Positions 1 to 9,088 of a DNA stretch of 32,911 bases are shown here, in pieces (positions within the stretch are counted from its first letter, which is position 1; every line of letters begins with the position of its first letter). Made by a program: the position numbers and the translations under genes. A model generated the notes under the pieces. It did no database searches. It saw nothing but the letters and a program-made list of their open reading frames with translations, and was not told the origin of the DNA. The DNA is from Hyphomicrobiales bacterium (GTDB lineage Bacteria > Pseudomonadota > Alphaproteobacteria > Rhizobiales > Devosiaceae), in contig SEEL01000039.1 of NCBI GenBank assembly GCA_004144345.1, positions 1 through 32,911 of the forward strand. The letters run 5' to 3'.

Positions 1-55
1 CGCTTGAGTGGAGCCCCCCCCTCCCCGGTGGGGAGGGAGGGGCTCCACTCAAGCG
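1..55. repeat. 55-nt near-perfect hairpin (extragenic inverted repeat)
   Basis: Positions 1-17 are exactly reverse-complementary to 39-55. Inside them, 19-26 pair with 30-37 around a 3-nt loop, leaving one mismatched pair (18/38). No T-tract follows on either strand, so it is not a standard intrinsic terminator. It looks like a repetitive extragenic palindrome. The window edge cuts off its left context. Confidence 0.8.
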
Positions 56-59
56 GCTG

Positions 60-240
60 CTCGGTGCCCGCAGTCGGGTTATCCCTCCTCGGCGCGCAGC
101 GCTGGGGAGGGGGGACCGGCGCAGCCGGTGGGTGGGGGTAACGAGCGCAATTCTCTCAGCGTCATGGCCGGGCTTGACCCGGCCACCAGCGGAGGGCGCG
201 GCTGGGTCCGCGGGTCCTCGCCCCGGGGATGACGATGGAG
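60..240. repeat. extragenic repetitive sequence with GC-rich palindromes
   Basis: This gene-free stretch contains an 8-bp inverted repeat (165-172 with 178-185) and a later GC-rich segment (about 205-230). Its overall style matches short dispersed intergenic repeats that are common in this bacterial group. That is remembered style, not a measured match. Short ORFs across it have no recognisable product. Nothing else is seen up to the fad promoter at 331. Confidence 0.45.
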
Positions 241-330
241 AGGGTGGCGGGTGTCGCCCTGGATACCTGACTGCGGCATCGCGTTTGGGGGTGCGGGAAC
301 TTTGGGGTTAGTTACGTATTGGGTGGTTGG

Positions 331-360
331 TTGACGTATACGTCAATATGGCCGTAGGAT
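331..360 (+). promoter_or_regulatory. fad operon promoter with perfect 16-bp palindromic operator
   Basis: TTGACGTATACGTCAA (331-346) is a perfect palindrome. Its first six bases read as a -35 box, and TAGGAT (355-360) is a possible -10 at 18 bp spacing. The start codon is at 407. A repressor bound here would cover the -35. The dyad resembles sites reported for MerR-family LiuR regulators of acyl-CoA catabolism; that assignment is an inference. No regulator gene lies nearby. Confidence 0.6.
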
Positions 361-406
361 GCTTGGCGGGATTAGATGCCCGGACTTGGCCTGGGCGGAG
401 GACGAG

Positions 407-2899
407 ATGCTGACTTGGTTTGTGGTGCTGGTTGGTGTGGCCGGTTTCCTGACGCTGGCGATGCGGCGCGGGCCGCTGTGGCAGTGGGCGATACTGGCGC
501 TGGTGGTGGGGCTCTTGAGCCGGCTGACCGACCAGCCGGAATTCGCGATTGACCTGTTCTCCTGGGGCACGCTGGTGGCGTTGATCCCGGCGATCATCTT
601 CGGGCTGCTGTGCCTGACGCCGATCCGCAAGGCCGTGCTGATGGGGCCGGCCTATGGGCTGGTGAAATCCATTTTGCCGCGCGTGTCGCGCACCGAGCAG
701 GAAGCGCTGGACGCGGGCACCGTCGGCTGGGATGCCGAGCTGTTTTCCGGGCGGCCTAACTGGGACAAGCTGCTCAAGATCCGCAAGACGGCGCTGACCG
801 CTGAAGAACAGGCCTTCATGGACGGGCCGGTCAACACGGTCTGTGCGATGATCGACGATTGGGACGTGCGCCATAACCGTGCCGACCTGCCGCCGGAAGT
901 GTGGGCCTATCTCAAGGAGCAGGGCTTCCTTGGCATGCTGATCGGCAAGGAGCATGGCGGGCTCGGTTTCACCGCGCAGGCGCAGAGCCAGGTGGTGAGC
1001 AAGGTGGCGTCGCGGTCGGTGGCCGCCGGTATCACCATCATGGTGCCCAATTCGCTCGGGCCGGGCGAACTGCTCGAGAAATATGGAACGCCGGAACAGA
1101 AGGCGAAATACCTCCATCGGCTGGCCAAGGGCCAGGAAGTGCCGTGCTTCGCGCTGACCGGGCCGCATGCGGGCTCGGACGCGGCGGGCATGCGCGACGT
1201 CGGCGTCGTCGGCTACGAGATGTATGAGGGCAAGAAGACGCTGGGCGTCAAGCTCAGCTGGGACAAGCGCTACATCACGCTGGCGCCGGTGGCGACGCTG
1301 ATCGGCCTTGCCTTCCATCTGCACGATCCCGAGCATCTGCTGGGCGAGACCGAGAATATCGGCATCACGCTGGCGCTGGTGCCGTCGGACTTCCCGGGGG
1401 TCGAGATCGGCCGCCGGCATTTCCCGGCGCGCTCGGCCTTCATGAATGGCCCGGTGAAGGGCAGGAATGTCTTCATCCCGATCGATTTCCTGATCGGCGG
1501 CACGCAATATGCCGGGCAGGGCTGGCGCATGCTGATGGAATGCCTCGCGACGGGGCGCGCCATTTCGCTGCCGGCGATCGGCACGATCTCGATCAAGCAC
1601 GCGCTGCGCGTGACCTCGGCCTATGCGCGCATCCGCCGCCAGTTCGGCATTGCGGTGGGCATCATGGAAGGCGTGGCGGAACCGCTGAGCCGGCTGGTGC
1701 GCTCGGCCTATACGTATGAAGCGGCGCGCGGCGTGACCGCGGCGATGGTCGATGAAGGACAGAAGCCGGCGGTGATTTCGGCGCTGCTCAAATATCGCAC
1801 GACCGAAGCGATGCGCGACCGCGTCAACGATGCGCTCGACATTCATGGCGGCCGCGCCATCCAGGACGGGCCGACGAACTATCTGTTCTCGGGCTACATG
1901 ATGACGCCAGTGGCGATTACCGTCGAAGGCGCCAACATCCTGACGCGCACGCTGATCACCTTCGCGCAGGGCGCGCTCAGGGCGCATCCCTATCTCTATA
2001 CGGAGATCGAGGCGGCGCAGAACAGCGACCGCAAGGCCGGGCTCGCGGCGTTCGACAAGGCGTTTGGCGGCCATGTGAGCTTCATGCTGCGCAACATGGT
2101 GGGCAGTTTCCTCCATGCGGTGAGCTTCGGGCGCTTTGCCTCGAGCCCCGTGACGCATGAGATGGCCCGCTGGTACCGGCAGCTGGCGCGCTATTCGCAG
2201 AGCTTTGCGCTGGTGGGCGACTGGACCGTGGCGTTCCTGGGCGGCGACCTCAAGCGCAAGCAGCGGCTGAGCGGGCGGATGGCCGACATATTGTCGGACC
2301 TCTACCTGATCTCGGCGGTGCTCAAGCGCTATGAGGATGAGGGGCACATCAAGGACGACAAGCCGCTGGTTGACGCGATCGTGCGCGACCATCTGTTCGC
2401 GATCGAGCAGAATTTCGCGGCGGTGTTCGCCAATTTCCCGAACCCGGTGCTGGCCTGGGCGATGCGCGTGCTGGTGTTCCCGCTGGGGCGGCACCAGAAG
2501 CCGGCGTCGGACCGCGCCACCTATCGCTTCGTGCGGCAGGTGCTGCGGCCGGGCGAGTTCCGCGACCGGCTGACCATGGGCACCTATGTGTCGATGGACC
2601 CAAAGGACGTGACCGGCGTTCTCGAAGATGCGCTGATCAAGGTGACGCGGGCCGAGGATATCGAGGCCAAGTTCGTGCGCGCCATCAAGAAGGGCATCAT
2701 CGAGCGGCGGCTGGACCGCGACGCGATCACCGATGCGGTGGAAAAGGGCGTGATCACGGAGGCCGAAGCGTCGATCCTCAGACTCGCCGACCAGGCCACC
2801 GACCGGGTGATCAAGGTCGACGATTTCGAATTCGACGAACTGGCCGCCAAGCAGTTATCACGGCGCGAGGAATCAACGTCCGCTGACGCGGCCGAGTAA
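407..2899 (+). CDS. fadE: acyl-CoA dehydrogenase, FadE type
   Basis: This 830-residue protein should catalyse the first, FAD-dependent step of fatty-acid beta-oxidation (acyl-CoA to trans-2-enoyl-CoA). The length is close to the roughly 814 residues of E. coli FadE and far above ordinary 380-residue dehydrogenases. The N-terminus has two hydrophobic segments (about residues 1-40 and 48-70), which fits membrane association. The dehydrogenase core follows, with the segment TVEGANILTR placing the family's conserved Glu at residue 507, and then the long FadE-specific C-terminal domain. The ATG at 407 is chosen because GGAGG lies at 397-401; an in-frame ATG at 359 lacks such a site. It is first in an operon with the hydratase/dehydrogenase (11-nt gap) and thiolase. 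The family is secure; substrate chain length is unknown. Confidence 0.93.
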   Translation: MLTWFVVLVGVAGFLTLAMRRGPLWQWAILALVVGLLSRLTDQPEFAIDLFSWGTLVALIPAIIFGLLCLTPIRKAVLMGPAYGLVKSILPRVSRTEQEALDAGTVGWDAELFSGRPNWDKLLKIRKTALTAEEQAFMDGPVNTVCAMIDDWDVRHNRADLPPEVWAYLKEQGFLGMLIGKEHGGLGFTAQAQSQVVSKVASRSVAAGITIMVPNSLGPGELLEKYGTPEQKAKYLHRLAKGQEVPCFALTGPHAGSDAAGMRDVGVVGYEMYEGKKTLGVKLSWDKRYITLAPVATLIGLAFHLHDPEHLLGETENIGITLALVPSDFPGVEIGRRHFPARSAFMNGPVKGRNVFIPIDFLIGGTQYAGQGWRMLMECLATGRAISLPAIGTISIKHALRVTSAYARIRRQFGIAVGIMEGVAEPLSRLVRSAYTYEAARGVTAAMVDEGQKPAVISALLKYRTTEAMRDRVNDALDIHGGRAIQDGPTNYLFSGYMMTPVAITVEGANILTRTLITFAQGALRAHPYLYTEIEAAQNSDRKAGLAAFDKAFGGHVSFMLRNMVGSFLHAVSFGRFASSPVTHEMARWYRQLARYSQSFALVGDWTVAFLGGDLKRKQRLSGRMADILSDLYLISAVLKRYEDEGHIKDDKPLVDAIVRDHLFAIEQNFAAVFANFPNPVLAWAMRVLVFPLGRHQKPASDRATYRFVRQVLRPGEFRDRLTMGTYVSMDPKDVTGVLEDALIKVTRAEDIEAKFVRAIKKGIIERRLDRDAITDAVEKGVITEAEASILRLADQATDRVIKVDDFEFDELAAKQLSRREESTSADAAE

Positions 2900-2910
2900 G
2901 AGGACAGGCA

Positions 2911-4881
2911 ATGGCCCAACCGCAAATGCCCGCGATGACCAATTGGCGCTTCGAGGTAGATTTCGAGCGTATCGCCTGGCTGACCATCGATACGCCGAAT
3001 GCGCCGGTGAATACGCTGAGCCGGCTGGCGATGACCGAGCTCGAAACGGTGCTGCTGCGGGTCGAGGACCTCATCGCCTCGGGCGAGGTGGTGGGGCTGG
3101 TGATCCAGTCGGCCAAGGAGTCCGGCTTTATCGCGGGCGCCGATGTGAGCGAGTTCGACCAGATGTCGGACCCGTCGGTGTTGCCCGAGGTGTTGAAGCG
3201 GGCGCATCAGGTGATGGACCGCATCGAGGCCATGAAGGCGCCGGTGATTGCGGCGATCCACGGCTTTGCGCTGGGCGGCGGGCTGGAGCTGGCGCTCGCC
3301 TGCCACTATCGCATCGCGGTCAATGACGAGAAGACGCGGGTGGGCTTCCCGGAAGTGAACCTCGGCATCTTCCCGGGCTTTGGCGGCACCGGCCGCTCGA
3401 TCCGCCAGGCGGGGCCGGTGGAAGCGATGCAGGCGATGCTGACCGGCCGGATGATCAAGGCCAGCGCGGCGCGGCGCATGGGGCTGGTGGACAAGCTGGT
3501 CCGGCATCGCGACAGCCTCCACTGGGAAGCGCGGAAGGCGGTGCTCGGCAAGAAGAAGTCGACGCCGGCGCCGCTGATCGAGCGCATCCTGGCGTGGGGC
3601 CCGATCCGCGGGCAGATCGCCAACAAGATGCGGGCCGAAGCGGGCAAGAAGGCGCGCAAGGAACATTACCCGGCGCCCTATGCGCTGATCGATCTGTTCG
3701 AAAAGCATGGCGACGATTGGCGCGCCATGGTCGATGGCGAAGCGGCCGGTTTCGTGCCGCTGATGGCGACGGAGACGGCGCGGAATCTCAGGCGCGTGTT
3801 CTTCCTCAGCGAGTCGCTCAAGAAGCAGGGGCTGCGCGGCAAGGAGAAGCCGAGCTTTGCGCGCGTGCATGTGATCGGCGCGGGCGTGATGGGCGGCGAT
3901 ATCGCGGCCTGGTGCGCGCTGCGCGGGCTGGGCGTGACGCTGCAGGATCTCGACATGGCGCGGATCCAGCCGGCGCTTGATCGGGCCAAGTCGCTGTTCA
4001 AGAAGCGGCTCAAGGATCGCACGGCGGTGGCGTCGGCGATGGCGCGGCTCGAGGCGGACCCGACGGGCAAGGGGCTGGCGCGGGCCGATGTGATCATCGA
4101 GGCGGTGGTCGAAAAGCTCGAGATCAAGCAGAAGATCTTCGCCGAGGCGGAAGCCAAGGCGAAGGTGGACGCGATCCTCGCGACGAACACGTCCTCGATC
4201 GAGCTTGAGCGCATTGCGAGTGCGCTGAAGGACCCGTCGCGGCTGATCGGGCTGCACTTCTTCAACCCGGTGCCGAGCCTGCCGCTCGTCGAGGTGATCC
4301 GCTCGACCTATAATGTGGATGCCGATGTGGCGAAGGGCGCGAGCTTTGCGCTGGCGATCGGCAAGAGCCCGGTGCTGGTGAAGTCGGCGCCCGGCTTCCT
4401 CGTCAACCGCGTGCTGATGCCCTACATGCTGGGCGCGGTGGAGCGGGTGGAACGCGGCGAGAGCAAGGAACTGCTCGATGCGGCCGCGGTGGCGTTCGGC
4501 ATGCCGATGGGCCCGATCGAACTGATGGATACGGTCGGCCTCGATGTGGGTGCGTCGGTGGCGCATGAGCTCGGCCATGCGGTGCCGGAGAGTTCGACGT
4601 TCGCGCGACTGATCGCGGAGAAGAAACTCGGCCGCAAGAGCGGCGAGGGTTTCTACAAATGGGTCGATGGCAAGGTGCAGAAGGGCGAACTGCCGGCGCA
4701 TGGCAATCTCGCCGCGCTGGGCCGTGAGCTGGTGCAGCCGATGGTCGACATGACCGAGACGGTGGTGGCCGAGGGCGTCGTCGCCAATGCCGATCTCGCC
4801 GATATCGGGGTGATCTTCGGGACCGGCTTCGCGCCGTTCCTCGGCGGTCCGATGAATGCACGCAAGGAAGGGAAAGCCTGA
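2911..4881 (+). CDS. fadJ: bifunctional enoyl-CoA hydratase / 3-hydroxyacyl-CoA dehydrogenase
   Basis: The 656-residue protein carries steps two and three of beta-oxidation. The N-terminal crotonase domain (about 10-200) has both hydratase acids, Glu126 in GGGLELALAC and Glu148 in FPEVNLGIFPG. A Rossmann NAD domain begins with IGAGVMGGDIA near residue 323. The dehydrogenase His is 449 in GLHFFNPV, and the C-terminal 3HCDH domain runs to the end. It is shorter than the roughly 715-730 residues of E. coli FadB/FadJ, and the second C-terminal dehydrogenase repeat looks compact. It starts 11 nt after fadE with an AGAGGA-type ribosome site, and the thiolase ATG lies 1 nt after its stop. The symbol is by analogy; a FadB-type name is equally possible. 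Confidence 0.92.
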   Translation: MAQPQMPAMTNWRFEVDFERIAWLTIDTPNAPVNTLSRLAMTELETVLLRVEDLIASGEVVGLVIQSAKESGFIAGADVSEFDQMSDPSVLPEVLKRAHQVMDRIEAMKAPVIAAIHGFALGGGLELALACHYRIAVNDEKTRVGFPEVNLGIFPGFGGTGRSIRQAGPVEAMQAMLTGRMIKASAARRMGLVDKLVRHRDSLHWEARKAVLGKKKSTPAPLIERILAWGPIRGQIANKMRAEAGKKARKEHYPAPYALIDLFEKHGDDWRAMVDGEAAGFVPLMATETARNLRRVFFLSESLKKQGLRGKEKPSFARVHVIGAGVMGGDIAAWCALRGLGVTLQDLDMARIQPALDRAKSLFKKRLKDRTAVASAMARLEADPTGKGLARADVIIEAVVEKLEIKQKIFAEAEAKAKVDAILATNTSSIELERIASALKDPSRLIGLHFFNPVPSLPLVEVIRSTYNVDADVAKGASFALAIGKSPVLVKSAPGFLVNRVLMPYMLGAVERVERGESKELLDAAAVAFGMPMGPIELMDTVGLDVGASVAHELGHAVPESSTFARLIAEKKLGRKSGEGFYKWVDGKVQKGELPAHGNLAALGRELVQPMVDMTETVVAEGVVANADLADIGVIFGTGFAPFLGGPMNARKEGKA

Positions 4882-4882
4882 G

Positions 4883-6166
4883 ATGGCGGAGATGAGAAAA
4901 GTCGCCATTGTCGGCTCGGCGCGCATTCCGTTCACGCGGGCCTATACGGGCTACGCCAATGAGAGCAATCTCACCATGCTGTCAGCGGCGCTGGCGGGCT
5001 TGGCGGAGAAGTTCGGGCTCAAGGGCCAGGCGGTCAATGAAGTGATGGGCGGCGCGGTGATCTCGCACAGCCGCGATTTCAACGTGGCGCGCGAAGCGGC
5101 GCTGGATGCGGGCTTTTCGCCGCGCACGCCGGGCACCAATCTGCAGATCGCCTGCGGCACGAGCCTGCAGGCGGCGCTGAACCTTGGCGCCAAGATCGCG
5201 ACGGGCGAAATCGACAGCGGCATTGCCTGCGGCACCGATACGGTGAGCGACAGCCCGATCGTGTTCGGAACGAAGTTCCAGCACCGGCTGGTGGAACTCA
5301 ACCGCGCCAAGACGCCGGGCGACAAGCTCGGCGTGTTCAAGGGATTCTCGTTTGGCGAGCTGGCGCCGGTGGCGCCCTCGACGCAGGAGCCGCGCACGGG
5401 CCTGTCGATGGGCGAGCATTGCGAGCTGATGGCCAAGCAATGGGGCATTACGCGCGAGGAGCAGGACGAGCTGGCGCTCAAATCGCACCTCAATGCGGCC
5501 AAGGCCTATGATGAGGGCTTTCACGACGACCTGATCGTGCCGTTCGCGGGTGTGCTGAAGGACAACAATGTCCGCGCCGATACGAGCCTCGAAAAGATGG
5601 CGACGATGAAGCCGGCCTTTGACCGGCAGTCGGGGAAGGGCACGCTGACGGCGGCCAATTCCACGCCGCTCACCGATGGCGCGGCGGCGGTGCTGCTGGC
5701 CAGCGAAGAATGGGCGCGGGCGCATGATCTGCCGGTGCTGGCCTACCTCAGCTTCGGGCAGGTGGCGGCGAACGATTTCGCGCATGGCGAAGGGCTGTTG
5801 ATGGCGCCGACGATTGCGGTCAGCGAGATGCTGAAGCGCGCCGGGCTGACGCTGCAGGATTTCGACGTCTACGAGATCCACGAAGCCTTCGCGGCGCAGG
5901 TGCTGTGCACGCTGAAGGCCTGGGAAGACCCGGATTATTGCCGCGATGTGCTCGGCCGCGACGCGCCGCTGGGCTCGATCGACCGCAGCAAGCTCAACCC
6001 GAAGGGCTCGAGCCTTGCCTATGGGCATCCGTTCGCGGCCACCGGCGCGCGTATCCTCGGCCTCACGGCCAAGGAACTGGCGACGGAGATGAAACAACGG
6101 GCACTAATCTCGGTCTGCACAGCGGGCGGGCAGGGTGTGGCGGCGATTGTGGAGCGCGCGTTCTAG
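4883..6166 (+). CDS. fadI: acetyl-CoA C-acyltransferase (thiolase), FadI-like
   Basis: This 427-residue thiolase should complete the beta-oxidation cycle by cleaving 3-ketoacyl-CoA with CoA. The catalytic set is intact: nucleophile Cys91 in ACGTSLQAA, His382 in YGHPFAATGAR and Cys412 in SVCTAGGQG. The motif SHSRDFNVARE and the length favour FadI-like over PhaA-like thiolases. The ATG at 4883 sits 1 nt after the preceding stop, implying translational coupling; GGAAGG lies about 14 nt upstream. An in-frame ATG at 4856 would overlap the upstream gene. It is last in the fad operon. No strong terminator is visible between 6167 and 6290. Confidence 0.92.
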   Translation: MAEMRKVAIVGSARIPFTRAYTGYANESNLTMLSAALAGLAEKFGLKGQAVNEVMGGAVISHSRDFNVAREAALDAGFSPRTPGTNLQIACGTSLQAALNLGAKIATGEIDSGIACGTDTVSDSPIVFGTKFQHRLVELNRAKTPGDKLGVFKGFSFGELAPVAPSTQEPRTGLSMGEHCELMAKQWGITREEQDELALKSHLNAAKAYDEGFHDDLIVPFAGVLKDNNVRADTSLEKMATMKPAFDRQSGKGTLTAANSTPLTDGAAAVLLASEEWARAHDLPVLAYLSFGQVAANDFAHGEGLLMAPTIAVSEMLKRAGLTLQDFDVYEIHEAFAAQVLCTLKAWEDPDYCRDVLGRDAPLGSIDRSKLNPKGSSLAYGHPFAATGARILGLTAKELATEMKQRALISVCTAGGQGVAAIVERAF

Positions 6167-6290
6167 TCGTGCCGATCGGACGGCTTGTCGCAGGGGTGGC
6201 AGTCTTTGTCGCAGGGGGACGTAAAAGCGTACCCGGCAGACCACCCAAAGTCATGACGATTCAATGACTTGTAATGATGCTTGGGCTGCT

Positions 6291-6342
6291 TGACGCTTAC
6301 GTCATGCTTTTGCTTGTCAGTGGACGCTTTTGCCATATAGGG
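6291..6342 (+). promoter_or_regulatory. oppA upstream region: palindrome like the fad operator, plus a promoter
   Basis: TTGACGCTTACGTCAT (6291-6306) differs from the perfect palindrome at 331-346 at three positions and keeps both TTGACG/ACGTCA arms. Just downstream, TTGTCA (6315-6320) and TATAGG (6337-6342) form a plausible -35/-10 pair with a 16-bp spacer, giving a leader of about 100 nt before the oppA ATG at 6453. The dyad would therefore sit just upstream of the -35, where a regulator could act either way. Confidence 0.5.
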
Positions 6343-6452
6343 TTCGCTTCAATCTTGACCGGCGTGTCAATTACGACCGCTGGCCCAAAAGAAGTGCCCG
6401 AGAGATCAACTCACGGGCGGTCGGGAACGTCACAAAAGGAGATGGGACGATA

Positions 6453-8081
6453 ATGAAACTCCACGCTTTTCTGGGGGCGGCCGCTGTTGCCGTAACCCTT
6501 CTTGGCAGCACTGCGCTGACCAATGCGGCGCAGGTGCCGGAGGGTACCACCCTCGCCGCTGAGCAGGTTTTCAAGTACCGTGTGCTCGACAATATCAATG
6601 CGATCGATCCGCAGATCGTCGAAGACGTCGACACCTCGTCCGTCGTGCGCAGCCTCTTTGAAGGCCTCTACAATTCGGGTGCCGATGGTAACCCGGTGCC
6701 GGCCGTGGCCGAGAGCCACACGGTCAATGCCGACAACACCGTCTACACCTTCAAGATCCGCGACGCGGCCAAGTGGTCGAACGGCGATCCGGTAACCGCC
6801 GGCGACTTCGTCTATGCCTGGCAGCGCGCCGTCGATCCGGCGACCGCCTCGAACTATGCCTACTTCGTGGGCCTCGTGGGCGTCGTGAATGCCGATGCGA
6901 TCGTGGCTGGCGAGAAGCCGGTGACCGATCTGGGCGTCAAGGCGATCGACGACAAGACGCTGGAAGTCACGCTGAGCTTCTCGAGCCCGTGGTTCATCCG
7001 CACCCTGTCGCACGCCACGCTGTTCCCGGCCCCGAAGGCCGTGATCGAAGCCAAGGGCATCGACTGGACGAAGCCCGAGAACATCGTCGGCAACGGCGCC
7101 TACACGCTGGTCGAAAACACCCCCGGCGAACGCGTCGTGGCCAAGCGCAACCCGAACTACTGGGATAACGAGCACACCGTTATCGAAGAAGTTCAGTGGC
7201 TGACCATCAATGACGAAAACCAGGGCCTGACCCGCTGGCGCGCCGGCGAAGTCGACCAGACGGACGTCCCCGCCGGCCAGTACCCGGCTCTCGAAGCCGA
7301 ACTGCCGAACGAGACGTATTCGGTGCCGCAGTTCTGCACCTACTATTTCGACGTCAACATGACCGAGAAGCAGACGAACGAAGCCCTCAAGGACCAGCGC
7401 GTCCGCGAAGCGCTGAACCTCGCCATCGATCGCGACGTGATCGTCAATGGCGTGCTGCAGGGCGGCCAGACCCCGGCCTACTCGTTCGCCCACCCGCTGA
7501 CTGCCGGCTACATCATGCCGAACATTCCGGCCTCGACGATGACCCAGGCCGATCGCGATGCGAAGGCCGTGGAGCTGATGACCGCTGCCGGCTACGGCAA
7601 GGACAAGCCGCTCAGCATCAACTACATCTACAACACCTCGGAAGCGCACAAGAAGATCGCGACCGTGGTCGGCCAGATGTGGGCGGAAAAGCTGGGCGTG
7701 ACCCTGGTGCTCGCTGATATGGAGTTCCAGACCCTGCTCGATACCCGTCACGAAAAGAACTACGAAATGGCCCGTGACGCCTGGTGCGGCGACTACAACG
7801 AAGCCTCGACCTTCCTGTCGCTGCTCGACTCCAAGTCGGACCAGAACAACTCCGGCTATGCGAATGCGGACGTCGACACGTTCCTCGCCGAGGCCAAGAC
7901 CTCGCAGGATCCGAACGTGCAGTACGCCAAGATCGAAGAGCAGACGGCCAAGGACGTGCCGATCATGCCGGTCTACTTCTACGCCAAGGTCTTCATGCAG
8001 TCCGCCAATGTGAAGGGCTGGCCCTTCAATGACGTGGAGCAGAACTGGTACGCCAAGGACCTCTACAAGGTCGCCGAGTAA
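6453..8081 (+). CDS. oppA: oligopeptide ABC transporter, periplasmic substrate-binding protein
   Basis: The 542-residue protein belongs to the SBP_bac_5 (family 5) solute-binding proteins and should capture peptides in the periplasm. A signal peptide is evident (residues 1-25, cleavage near TNA/AQ). The family region FKYRVLDNINAIDPQ with SLFEGLYN follows, and later VREALNLAIDRD is the usual conserved helix. The ATG at 6453 is supported by AAAAGGAG at 6434-6441 and by the signal peptide; upstream in-frame starts lack one. It leads oppBCDF, separated from oppB by 73 nt with a strong hairpin, which probably lets the binding protein be made in excess. The exact substrate cannot be told from sequence. 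Confidence 0.92.
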   Translation: MKLHAFLGAAAVAVTLLGSTALTNAAQVPEGTTLAAEQVFKYRVLDNINAIDPQIVEDVDTSSVVRSLFEGLYNSGADGNPVPAVAESHTVNADNTVYTFKIRDAAKWSNGDPVTAGDFVYAWQRAVDPATASNYAYFVGLVGVVNADAIVAGEKPVTDLGVKAIDDKTLEVTLSFSSPWFIRTLSHATLFPAPKAVIEAKGIDWTKPENIVGNGAYTLVENTPGERVVAKRNPNYWDNEHTVIEEVQWLTINDENQGLTRWRAGEVDQTDVPAGQYPALEAELPNETYSVPQFCTYYFDVNMTEKQTNEALKDQRVREALNLAIDRDVIVNGVLQGGQTPAYSFAHPLTAGYIMPNIPASTMTQADRDAKAVELMTAAGYGKDKPLSINYIYNTSEAHKKIATVVGQMWAEKLGVTLVLADMEFQTLLDTRHEKNYEMARDAWCGDYNEASTFLSLLDSKSDQNNSGYANADVDTFLAEAKTSQDPNVQYAKIEEQTAKDVPIMPVYFYAKVFMQSANVKGWPFNDVEQNWYAKDLYKVAE

Positions 8082-8090
8082 GGCAATCAA

Positions 8091-8114
8091 GCGCCCCGCC
8101 TGACGGCGGGGCGC
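8091..8114 (+). promoter_or_regulatory. oppA-oppB intercistronic hairpin
   Basis: A perfect 10-bp GC stem (8091-8100 with 8105-8114) with a TGAC loop lies 9 nt after the oppA stop. No T-run follows. It is best read as an mRNA-stabilising or partially attenuating hairpin, as often found between binding-protein and permease genes, rather than a full terminator. Confidence 0.7.
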
Positions 8115-8154
8115 ACACTGTTCGCGACGGCGTCACGCGAACCTGGACAGCAAC

Positions 8155-9078
8155 ATGATCCAATTCATTCTTCGACGGCTGGCAGTCGCGATTCCGACGC
8201 TGCTGGTCCTCATTGTCATTTCGTTCATCCTGATGAAGGTGGCGCCCGGCAATCCGTTTGCCGGCGAGAGGACCGTGCCTCAGGCCGTGCTCGACAACAT
8301 CCTCGCGCGCTACGGGTTGGACAAACCCGAATGGCAGCAGCTGGTCGAGTATGTCTACAACGTGGTGTTCCGCCTCGATTTCGGACCGTCGTTCCAGTAT
8401 CGCGACCGCACGGTGAACGAGATCATCGGGCAGGGCTTCCCGGTGACCTTTACCTATGGCGCCTGGGCGTTCGTGTTCGCGACGCTGATCGGCGTCTCGC
8501 TGGGCATCGTTGCGGCGGTGCGGCAGAACAGCTGGCTCGACTATCTCGCCGTTGGCTTCACGGTTGGCGCGCAGGTGATCCCGAACTTCGTGATCGCGCC
8601 GATCCTGGTGCTGGTGTTCACGCTCTGGCTGCGCTGGCTGCCGGGTGGCGGCTGGAATGGCGGCCACTGGAGCAATGTCATCATGCCGGTGATCGCGCTG
8701 TCGACGAGCTATCTCGCCAACATTGCGCGCATCACGCGGTCGTCAATGCTCGAAGTGCTCAGTTCCAATTATATACGGACGGCGCGCGCCAAGGGCCTGC
8801 CCAGCTACCAGGTGATCTTCGGCCACGCGCTGCGGCCGGCGCTGCTGCCGGTGGTGTCCTACCTCGGCCCCGTGTTCGTCGGCATGGTGACCGGCTCGGT
8901 GGTGATCGACCTCTACTTCTCTACCGGCGGCATCGGCCAGGCGTTCGTCAACAGCGCGCTGAACCGCGACTACTCAACCATTCTGGGCATCACGATCCTG
9001 CTCGGGGCTCTGACGATTACCGCCAATCTGGTGGTCGACATCCTCTACGCCTGGATCGATCCCAAGATTCAACTGTGA
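8155..9078 (+). CDS. oppB: oligopeptide ABC transporter permease, OppB type
   Basis: This 307-residue inner-membrane protein is one half of the translocation pore. It has the BPD_transp_1 pattern: an N-terminal membrane helix (about 9-30), a periplasmic stretch with the family's FGPSFQYRDRTVNEII segment, five further helices, and an EAA-like cytoplasmic loop around ARAKGLPSYQVIFGHALRPA that contacts the ATPases. Length is typical (about 306 in E. coli). It is followed after 10 nt by oppC. Family 100% typical; no irregularity seen. Confidence 0.92.
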   Translation: MIQFILRRLAVAIPTLLVLIVISFILMKVAPGNPFAGERTVPQAVLDNILARYGLDKPEWQQLVEYVYNVVFRLDFGPSFQYRDRTVNEIIGQGFPVTFTYGAWAFVFATLIGVSLGIVAAVRQNSWLDYLAVGFTVGAQVIPNFVIAPILVLVFTLWLRWLPGGGWNGGHWSNVIMPVIALSTSYLANIARITRSSMLEVLSSNYIRTARAKGLPSYQVIFGHALRPALLPVVSYLGPVFVGMVTGSVVIDLYFSTGGIGQAFVNSALNRDYSTILGITILLGALTITANLVVDILYAWIDPKIQL

Positions 9079-9088
9079 AGGCCGCTCG

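Noticed and set aside
359-406. Longer fadE start at 359
   Set aside because: It would sit within the promoter -10 region and lacks a ribosome site; ATG 407 has GGAGG.
308-2494. 728-residue open frame opposite fadE
   Set aside because: It is an antisense shadow in high-GC DNA: His/Arg/Gln-rich low-complexity product with no domain, fully covering a well-supported gene. The same holds for long minus-strand frames over fadJ, fadI, oppA, and 15393-19853.
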